From an uncultured Porphyromonadaceae bacterium (GTDB taxonomy: Bacteria; Bacteroidota; Bacteroidia; Bacteroidales; Muribaculaceae), in NCBI GenBank assembly GCA_947176615.1, contig CAMWRO010000228.1, positions 1 through 5,076 on the forward strand: DNA of 5,076 nt, read 5' to 3'. The translations under genes were made by a program, and so were the position numbers. The notes under the pieces are model-generated. The model ran no database searches, was not told the origin of the DNA, and worked only from the letters and a program-made list of their open reading frames with translations. Below, piece after piece: positions 1 through 5,076 of this stretch (the first letter of the stretch is position 1; each line of letters begins with the position of its first letter).

Positions 1-2468
1 ATTGTCATCGTGCCGTTGAAGTCGGTTGCTATGTTGCCGTCGGCGGTCGTGACGGTGCCGCTCAGTGTGACCGGGATGAGCGGGACGATTTCTTGCCCCT
101 CGACGAGTCCGCCGGTAATGTCGATGTTGCAGGCGGGGTTATAGACGGGGAGGGCCGGGTCGCCCGCGAGGTTGAAGGTGAACGTGTTGATGCGCACGGC
201 GGTATTGGTCGCTATGGCCTCGTTGTGGGCGCGGCGGTAAATGTCGCCGAGGCAGTCATCGGGACCGGCGCTGTAAAGGGCGCGGGTGAATGCTTGGTTG
301 AAGACGTGGTTTGACTCCATGTAGACGGTGCATGTGGAGCCGATTGTTGCGATTGCGCCGCGTCCTTTAAGCAGGAGCATGCCGATGTTGAACCCGCGGT
401 CGGGGAGATTCATGCGCTGGGTGGAGCATGATGCCGAGAAAAAAATCGGGTAGGAGTTGAAGGAGAGTTGCTGAAGCTGTGCTGTCTTGATTATGGCGAC
501 AGTGTTGCCGATGCCTCCTTGGTCGTGGTGTCCCGAGAAATTCAGGTAGCGCGGCGACTGGGAGAGGAAGGTGTTGAGTGCGTTCCAGAGGTTGGGCTGC
601 TCGATTTTGTTATAACGGTAAAGCTCGGCATAGGCTTTGAACGCGGTCGAGCCGGGGGCGAGTGACTGCATTATGGCCGCGTCGGCCTCGGTGCCCTTGG
701 TGATGTGCTCGTTGTCGTTGTTCTGGTCGGCGATAAACACAGCGCGGTTGTAGATGCCGGCCGTCCACGGGTTGGCAAAATAATCTTCGATTTTGTCAAT
801 GAGCGCGTCGGCCTCGGGTGCGGTGGTGACGGGGAGGCGGCCGACGGCGATGTCAGACGGCTTGTTTAGTCTGACGATGTCAGGCTCTAACGATTCGGGA
901 GCGAGGATAGCGAAATACTGGTCAGAGGAATGGCTTGCCGTTGAATTTTTGGCTCTGACGACAGCCTCGGCCTCATAGCCGACGAGGTAGTCGGAGAGGT
1001 GGCGCACGCAGATCTGGCGATTGTCATAATGGGATGCCCCGAGAAACAGGACATATTTCAGCGCGGAATGCTGACGTGTGTACAGCATTCTGATGAATCG
1101 GCGTATACCGGCCGCCGACTTGGAGCCTGATGAAAATTCATTTAAAATATCTTCCTGCATCACGACTGCGGTCCTGAATCCCTGATATTTCTCGTGGATG
1201 GAGGCCAGTCGCTCGGCCTGCTGCCGATAGGCCGGAAGTGTGATGACGAGATATTCGACATCGTCCATGCCGTGAAGGTCGCTGTTGCCGACTTCCCCGC
1301 ACAGGACAGGTGTCGGCAATATGCGCGAGGGGGAGAATGCGCGCAGAGTCAGGTTGCGGTCCGAGGTTATGCTTGCAAGCGGGGAGCCGTCGCCGCGGTT
1401 GACGGAACATGATTTTACGTCGCGGGGATCGGTTACGTCCCACACTTCGATGTCGTCAGGGACATTTCCGAATCTCAGGTTTCTGTGGCCGCTGTGGGCG
1501 AGGAAGTGCATAGCCATCTGGGACGCGTCGTTAAGATTGTTGTAACGCTGATAGAGGTTGTAGACAGCGTTGATGCCTATGTAGGAAACGTTGTCATTGT
1601 CGGGTCGGGCGAATGAGAATGTCACCGTGCCGGGGTTTTCGGTGTCGACCGGGGTATAGGGAATCCACCCGGCGGTTGACAGGTTGTAGATGGTGTATTC
1701 GTCGGCCGCGCGGGCGGCGGTAGACCTCAGGACTTTTGAGTCGTCAATCACGATGTTGTCGCCCGGAGTGATGTCGATTGATGTCGTCGAGGCATCGTTG
1801 CGGGCAGCGAAGGTGTACCCGAGCATGGCGTCAGACTCGTAGTCGGTCATCCCGAAAGAGAACGAGCGTGGCGAGGACAGATGGCGGGAGAAGAAAAAGA
1901 CGCCTGCCGTGGCGGGGTTATGTTCCTCTACCCGGCGGTAATCAAGATGATAATGGGTGTCTTCGGCATGGGTAGAATGCTCAAACGGTATCTTGTCGGG
2001 TTGCAGCGGCTCGTCGTCGGTGTCCTCGGTCAGGAAATAGTAGGATGATGTGTCGTAGTAGTTGCGATAACTGCCGTCCTCGACTTTCAGGCGTGTCCCC
2101 GACTTGAAAATCCTCAGCCTGACATCTCCCTCTCCGTAGAAAATCACCTTGTCGACAGAGCGAACCACCGGGACCTGAGGCAGGTCGTCGGGGGCGGTGT
2201 GGAGCTGGCTGTTGTGTTCCACGCCGCTGTAACCGTAGATTTTTACAGCTTCGGGATTGTTGAACCCCCACTCCCGCAGAGTCTTATAGTCAATCTGATA
2301 TATCGCCGACGAGTCAACGCGCACCTTGACCCAGCGGCCTTCGGACAGACGTGACGACGGGACAAATTGTGTCGCGAGTGCCGGCAGTGACAGCGCCGGG
2401 ATTACAGCGAGTGACAGTATCAGCTTGAATAAGGTGGAGAGATGATGTCGGGAGGATGGTGTTGTCAT
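1..2468 (-). CDS. Exported C25 (gingipain-family) cysteine peptidase, PorU-like paralog; 3' end beyond window
   Basis: The reading frame is open from the ATG at 2468 to the left edge: 822 codons, no stop, so the C-terminus is missing. Residues 1-32 form a signal peptide (hydrophobic stretch LFKLILSLAVIPAL, likely cleavage after ALA), so the product is exported. Residues 40-400 resemble the N-terminal part of PorU-type proteins, with GRWVKVRVDSSAIYQIDY, VKIYGYSG, DDLPQVPVVR and VIFYGEG. The C25 peptidase domain covers about 404-775: EYLVITLPAYR, NEFSSGSKSAAGIRRF, ALKYVLFLGAS and DIAVGRLP. The putative catalytic His647 (NFSGHHDQGG) and Cys681 (FFSASCST) are 34 residues apart, close to the His211/Cys244 spacing of gingipain RgpB, and GDPALPVY (769-776) closes the domain. 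An Ig-like segment then begins. The start lies 17 bases after the preceding gene, without a Shine-Dalgarno sequence. It could be the PorU sortase itself, but the gene at 3775-5076 looks more canonical, so a paralogous secreted peptidase is preferred. Whether it ends in a type IX sorting domain cannot be seen. Confidence 0.88.
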   Translation of the reverse strand, partial: MTTPSSRHHLSTLFKLILSLAVIPALSLPALATQFVPSSRLSEGRWVKVRVDSSAIYQIDYKTLREWGFNNPEAVKIYGYSGVEHNSQLHTAPDDLPQVPVVRSVDKVIFYGEGDVRLRIFKSGTRLKVEDGSYRNYYDTSSYYFLTEDTDDEPLQPDKIPFEHSTHAEDTHYHLDYRRVEEHNPATAGVFFFSRHLSSPRSFSFGMTDYESDAMLGYTFAARNDASTTSIDITPGDNIVIDDSKVLRSTAARAADEYTIYNLSTAGWIPYTPVDTENPGTVTFSFARPDNDNVSYIGINAVYNLYQRYNNLNDASQMAMHFLAHSGHRNLRFGNVPDDIEVWDVTDPRDVKSCSVNRGDGSPLASITSDRNLTLRAFSPSRILPTPVLCGEVGNSDLHGMDDVEYLVITLPAYRQQAERLASIHEKYQGFRTAVVMQEDILNEFSSGSKSAAGIRRFIRMLYTRQHSALKYVLFLGASHYDNRQICVRHLSDYLVGYEAEAVVRAKNSTASHSSDQYFAILAPESLEPDIVRLNKPSDIAVGRLPVTTAPEADALIDKIEDYFANPWTAGIYNRAVFIADQNNDNEHITKGTEADAAIMQSLAPGSTAFKAYAELYRYNKIEQPNLWNALNTFLSQSPRYLNFSGHHDQGGIGNTVAIIKTAQLQQLSFNSYPIFFSASCSTQRMNLPDRGFNIGMLLLKGRGAIATIGSTCTVYMESNHVFNQAFTRALYSAGPDDCLGDIYRRAHNEAIATNTAVRINTFTFNLAGDPALPVYNPACNIDITGGLVEGQEIVPLIPVTLSGTVTTADGNIATDFNGTMT

Positions 2469-2485
2469 AGCTTGCAGACAGGAGA

Positions 2486-3046
2486 TTATTTTATTCTGAG
2501 ATTGAGATTGGGGGCGTCGTCAATGTTTATTGTGACGGCGGTGTCCTGAACGGCCGGAATATTGCCGGGAAGGACTGCGGCAAGGATTATGTCGCCTGTC
2601 TTCAGGGTCATGTAGCGGCTTGCGGTGGCTATTACGGAATCAATGCTGATGTCGGCAGCCGAAAGGGTCATCGCGGGGACAGGGCCTGAGATTGTGACCG
2701 GCATACCGGCCTGAGGGACGGGAACCCACTCGCCGTGGACAAATGTCCCGTCGCATCCCGACAAGAGTCCGCGCCTCGTCATGTCGTCATCTAATCCTTC
2801 GGGGAAAAATCTCATGGCCGCCGACATGGAGTCGTAGTAGCGCGGGGCAAATTTTTCGGAGATATTTTTCCCGAGACGGTTTATGCGGAACGCGAGGCTT
2901 ATCTTTCCGGTCCATCGGTCGGCTCCGAAATCGGGAATAAACAGGGGCTTGCCCGGAAGTATCATTGCCGAGTCAGGGATTATGTCAATTCCGCCAAAAG
3001 ACTCGACAGGGGTTCCGGCCAGCCGGTTGAAAGCTATAATTTTCAT
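2486..3046 (-). CDS. Degenerate fumarylacetoacetate hydrolase (FAH)-family protein, probable pseudoenzyme
   Basis: This intact 186-codon frame starts with an ATG that overlaps the rex stop codon (ATGA, 3043-3046), implying translational coupling. It belongs to the FAH superfamily (Mg/Mn-dependent hydrolases, decarboxylases and isomerases of 2-oxo acids). Support comes from the scaffold: MKIIAF at the N-terminus, PDSAMILPGKPLFIPDF (24-40), FRINRLGKNISEKFAPRYYD (53-72) and SRYMTLKTGDIILA (143-156). Against the family pattern as I remember it, the functional positions are gone. The metal-binding ExE is K48-I-S50, the metal Asp of the GIDFTARD motif is Arg79, the Lys of KGFD is Ser96, the N-terminal GxNY..H motif is absent, TGTPxG reads AAVLPG (156-161), and the QxGxTxxM loop is deleted. 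It is also somewhat shorter than the roughly 200-residue Bacteroidales relatives. No signal peptide, so cytoplasmic. Family membership is fairly firm; loss of catalysis is inferred; no function can be assigned. Confidence 0.85.
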   Translation of the reverse strand: MKIIAFNRLAGTPVESFGGIDIIPDSAMILPGKPLFIPDFGADRWTGKISLAFRINRLGKNISEKFAPRYYDSMSAAMRFFPEGLDDDMTRRGLLSGCDGTFVHGEWVPVPQAGMPVTISGPVPAMTLSAADISIDSVIATASRYMTLKTGDIILAAVLPGNIPAVQDTAVTINIDDAPNLNLRIK

Positions 3047-3708
3047 AGTGACCCTTGGTTTTTGGTGTCAAGGCGGTTGTACATCACCGCCAAGTGGGAG
3101 TATATCGACGTGTTCTGTATCACGATGTCGCCGGCAGTCTTGATGCGGAAGGGGGTGAAGTTCCACAGGGCCTTGATGCCGGCCGCGACGCAGGTGTCGG
3201 CAATATCCTGCGCGACCTCGACCGGGACCGCGATGACAGCGATTTCGGCATCAAGCTCGCGGCGTTTGCGAGGGAGGTCAGTGATGTCGTAGACGGGGAT
3301 ACCGCAGATTGTGGTGTTGACGAGCTTGGGGTTCACGTCAAATCCGGCCACGATGTTGAGGCCATACCGCGACAGACCCGAGTCAGCTATCAGAGCCGCT
3401 CCGAGGCTGCCTGTGCCGACGATGATGGCGTTGTGGACGGTCTTGAACCCGAGGAATTCCCTCAGTTCCCGTTCAAGCCTGACAACCTCGTAGCCGATGC
3501 GGGTCTTGCCCTTGATTGACAGGTAGGAGAGGTCTTTGGCAATCTGCGAGGCATCGACATTCAGTTCCCGCGATATCGCTGTTGAAGATACATATTCCAC
3601 GTTGCGGTTTTTCAACAGACTGACGTAGGCCAGATACCACGGCAGGCGTCGGAGCGTAGGCTCGGGCAGGATTTCTCGTGGTGCTGTGTTTCGCTGTGTG
3701 GATGACAT
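3043..3708 (-). CDS. rex: Redox-sensing transcriptional repressor Rex
   Basis: Rex dimers bind DNA when NADH is low and release it when the NADH/NAD+ ratio rises, controlling fermentation and respiration genes. The 221-residue product matches family length. The winged-helix DNA-binding domain spans about 12-80: LRRLPWYLAYVSLL, VSSTAISRELNVDASQIAKD (40-59), LSYLSIKGK and the wing IGYEV (71-75). The Rossmann NAD(H) domain follows, with GTGSLG (98-103), FDVNP (123-127), GIPVYDITDL, and NFTPFRI (183-189). The C-terminal domain-swap helix is SIYSHLAVMYNRL. The start at 3708 is chosen because a longer in-frame ATG at 3765 falls within the -33 promoter element and would only add a non-conserved leader; from 3708 the protein begins MSSTQRN. 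There is no Shine-Dalgarno sequence, as is common in Bacteroidota. Rex overlaps the next gene by 4 bases and is probably the first gene of a three-gene operon. Identity is confident; its targets cannot be read here. Confidence 0.96.
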   Translation of the reverse strand: MSSTQRNTAPREILPEPTLRRLPWYLAYVSLLKNRNVEYVSSTAISRELNVDASQIAKDLSYLSIKGKTRIGYEVVRLERELREFLGFKTVHNAIIVGTGSLGAALIADSGLSRYGLNIVAGFDVNPKLVNTTICGIPVYDITDLPRKRRELDAEIAVIAVPVEVAQDIADTCVAAGIKALWNFTPFRIKTAGDIVIQNTSIYSHLAVMYNRLDTKNQGSL

Positions 3709-3714
3709 GTCGTA

Positions 3715-3734
3715 TATCAAAATTGATGTTGATA
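3715..3734. promoter_or_regulatory. Inverted repeat at the predicted rex transcription start, possible operator
   Basis: TATCAA (3715-3720) and TTGATA (3729-3734) are perfect 6-base inverted arms around an 8-base spacer. A smaller overlapping palindrome, ATCAA-AA-TTGAT (3716-3727), shares the left arm. The repeat abuts the -7 element and covers the predicted start site, where a repressor would block transcription, so autoregulation by Rex is conceivable. However, it does not match the classical Rex operator (TTGTGAA, 4 bases, TTCACAA), and short A/T-rich palindromes are common by chance. It could also form a small leader hairpin just ahead of the start codon. Confidence 0.3.
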
Positions 3735-3766
3735 CAAAATTACAAAAATTGGCCGAGTGTCCCAAA
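3735..3766 (-). promoter_or_regulatory. Bacteroidota-type promoter for rex operon (-33 TTTG, -7 TAATTTTG)
   Basis: On the minus strand, TTTG (3766-3763) is followed by 20 bases and TAATTTTG (3742-3735). This matches the Bacteroides sigma-ABfr consensus TTTG, 19-21 bp, TAnnTTTG at every defined position. Transcription would begin near 3730, giving an untranslated leader of about 22 bases before the rex ATG at 3708. It lies wholly between the porU stop and rex, and no comparable element is seen in the 17-base gap before the C25 gene, so it probably serves rex, the FAH-like gene and the peptidase together. The start site is predicted, not measured. Confidence 0.75.
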
Positions 3767-3774
3767 TAATCCTT

Positions 3775-5076
3775 TTATTGTCCCGTCACGGCGATGCGCT
3801 TGGAGATGGAGGAGTTCTCGCCGCTGCCGGTGGAAACCGTCACTCGGTAGATGTAGATGCCGCGCGGCACACGGTGGCCCGCGCTGTTGCAGAGGTCCCA
3901 GTGAATGGGCGATGACAGGAACATGTCGGCGCGCCCCTTGTTGCTGTCGCTCCACAGGAGGCGCCCGTCAAGGTCAAGAATGTCGACGGTGACGGTGAGC
4001 ATTGCGTCGGGACGGTTGTGGCTGACATAGAAATTGGCCTCGACCGAGGCGGGATTGGCATCGGAATAGGCATCGAAAATCTTGGGAGCCTGACCCTCGA
4101 CCACGTTGAACTCGATAACGGCCGCCGAGGAGTTGGACGAGGTGTCCCACACCTTGAATGTCAGCTCGTGGTGTCCGTTGGACAGAGTTCCGAGCGGGAA
4201 TATCACGGTGCCTCCTGCCGAGCCGTCCTCGGCGGGTGTATAGTAGGCGGCGACATTGTTATAGGACAGCTTGCCGTCGACCGAGACTGCCATCTGGTGG
4301 CCTACGCCCGAGTTGGAGAGGTTGATGCCCACGTCGTCGCTGACCGAGACAATCAGCGTCGGGGTCGTGTTGACCGCGTCGCCGTTTCGGAAAGACTCGT
4401 GGTTGATATATATCCGGTCGATTGTCGGGGGCACGGTGTCGGGCTGTGCCGTATCGTCAAATCCGTAGACATAGAAGTTGCGGTTCATGCCCGAGGCTTC
4501 TTCTCCGCTCTCGGCACGGGCATACATGTTGAGTGCCGCCGGGCGGAAATTGTCGCTGACTTCGGCGGGCATGGGGATGGTGACGGCAAATTCGCCTCCC
4601 GTAACGATGCCGCTGCCGGCATATAGGCGGTTGCCCTGCTGCTCGAATGTCACTTTTGCGCCGGGGTCTTTCTCGGTGCCGCGTCCGCGTGTCGTGGAGC
4701 TGTACTCGGCATCGTAAAGGGTCAGCGAGACGGTGCCGTTGAACGATGTCATTTTCTCGCCCCGGGTGTCGTAGATCGAGCCGCGGAACACGGGCCGCTG
4801 CAGTGCGCTGACGGTCACTTGGTTCTCGTCGGTTACCTCCACGCCGTCGATGCTTTCAAGCACGGCGTGGTTTTCAGGCACCATCAGCCTCATGGCCGGG
4901 TCGCCGAGCAGGACATAGCGGCGCTTGTTGAGGTCGTCGTTGGTCATGGCGTTTTTGGCACGGTTGATGATTTCGCCGACAGTGCGGAACCGGCCGTTCT
5001 CGTCACGGGCAAAGGCTTCGAGGCCGAGCGATGCCGAGAGAACGCCGTTGAGCGATATGTAGACAGGGCGCGTGGC
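3775..5076 (-). CDS. porU: Type IX secretion system sortase PorU, C-terminal part; 5' end beyond window
   Basis: The frame enters from the right edge (first codon GCC at 5076) and ends with TAA at 3777-3775: 433 residues. An internal ATG at 4947 is not the real start, since the frame and homology continue upstream. PorU is the outer-membrane C25-type sortase that removes the C-terminal signal from type IX cargo and attaches it to A-LPS. Visible first is the end of the C25 domain: RPVYISLNGVL, VGEIINRAKNAM and YVLLGDPAMRL (54-64); the catalytic His and Cys would lie outside the window. Next come PorU-type beta-sandwich segments: FNGTVSLTLYD, VPPTIDRIYINHESF, SDDVGINLSNSGVGH, PLGTLSNGHHELTFKVWDTSSNSS. 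The last ~104 residues are a type IX C-terminal-domain-like module: ANFYVSHNRPDA, VDILDLDGRLLW, GHRVPRGIYIYRVTVS, SKRIAV. The same architecture as the gene at 1-2468 suggests paralogy. It precedes rex by 66 bases; no strong terminator follows. Alternative: another CTD-bearing C25 peptidase rather than PorU proper. Confidence 0.85.
   Translation of the reverse strand, partial: ATRPVYISLNGVLSASLGLEAFARDENGRFRTVGEIINRAKNAMTNDDLNKRRYVLLGDPAMRLMVPENHAVLESIDGVEVTDENQVTVSALQRPVFRGSIYDTRGEKMTSFNGTVSLTLYDAEYSSTTRGRGTEKDPGAKVTFEQQGNRLYAGSGIVTGGEFAVTIPMPAEVSDNFRPAALNMYARAESGEEASGMNRNFYVYGFDDTAQPDTVPPTIDRIYINHESFRNGDAVNTTPTLIVSVSDDVGINLSNSGVGHQMAVSVDGKLSYNNVAAYYTPAEDGSAGGTVIFPLGTLSNGHHELTFKVWDTSSNSSAAVIEFNVVEGQAPKIFDAYSDANPASVEANFYVSHNRPDAMLTVTVDILDLDGRLLWSDSNKGRADMFLSSPIHWDLCNSAGHRVPRGIYIYRVTVSTGSGENSSISKRIAVTGQ

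Noticed and set aside
1138..1443. Minus-strand 101-codon frame within the left C25 gene in another frame
   Set aside because: It overlaps the C25 peptidase domain and its translation is Arg/Pro-rich low-complexity sequence without homology.
2486..3046. Calling the FAH-like gene a pseudogene
   Set aside because: There is no frameshift or internal stop, start and stop are placed for coupling with neighbours, and the core scaffold is conserved; loss of catalysis is not loss of the gene.
3055..3519. Plus-strand 154-codon open frame opposite rex
   Set aside because: It is antisense to a confidently identified rex gene, and its translation shows no recognisable domain; GC-rich coding DNA readily gives such frames.
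3729..3745. TTG-N11-CAA element (ttgatacaaaattacaa) overlapping the -7 box, resembling a Rex operator
   Set aside because: Only the outer TTG/CAA and a few inner positions are symmetric; it is 17 rather than 18 bases and has several mismatches to TTGTGAA-N4-TTCACAA.
3742..3768. Possible intrinsic terminator after porU: TTGG...CCAA followed by TTTTT
   Set aside because: The stem is only 4 base pairs with a 9-base loop, and the sequence is better explained as the spacer and elements of the rex promoter.
4018..4626. Plus-strand 202-codon open frame opposite porU
   Set aside because: It is antisense to conserved PorU sequence, is rich in repeated Gly/Val/Asp typical of a mirrored frame, and has no recognisable motif.

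Overview
The window looks like a piece of a Bacteroidota chromosome, most likely order Bacteroidales; a high-GC gut family such as Muribaculaceae would fit, but that is inference. The evidence is the gene content (type IX secretion PorU and a second C25 gingipain-family peptidase, plus a Bacteroidota-style Rex), a textbook Bacteroidota promoter (TTTG, 20 bp, TAATTTTG), and the absence of Shine-Dalgarno sequences. All four genes lie on the minus strand and fill nearly the whole window; the longest gene-free stretch is 66 bases.

Reading in the direction of transcription (right to left): 5076-3775 is the C-terminal 433 codons of porU, the type IX secretion sortase, whose catalytic part lies beyond the right edge. 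A 66-base gap follows and carries a promoter and an inverted repeat. Then come rex (3708-3043, NAD(H)-sensing repressor), a 186-residue degenerate member of the fumarylacetoacetate hydrolase (FAH) family (3046-2486, overlapping rex by 4 bases), and, 17 bases further, a large exported C25-family cysteine peptidase related to PorU (2468-1, running off the left edge with 822 codons visible and no stop).

The tight packing suggests that rex, the FAH-like gene and the second C25 peptidase form one transcript driven by the promoter in front of rex. PorU and the second peptidase share architecture and look like diverged paralogs flanking the rex pair. Two points deserve most attention. The FAH-like protein keeps the family scaffold but has lost essentially every metal-binding and active-site residue that I can align, so it looks like a retained pseudoenzyme. 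And a redox sensor appears to be co-transcribed with an exported PorU-like peptidase. I see no mobile element, RNA gene, CRISPR array or convincing terminator.
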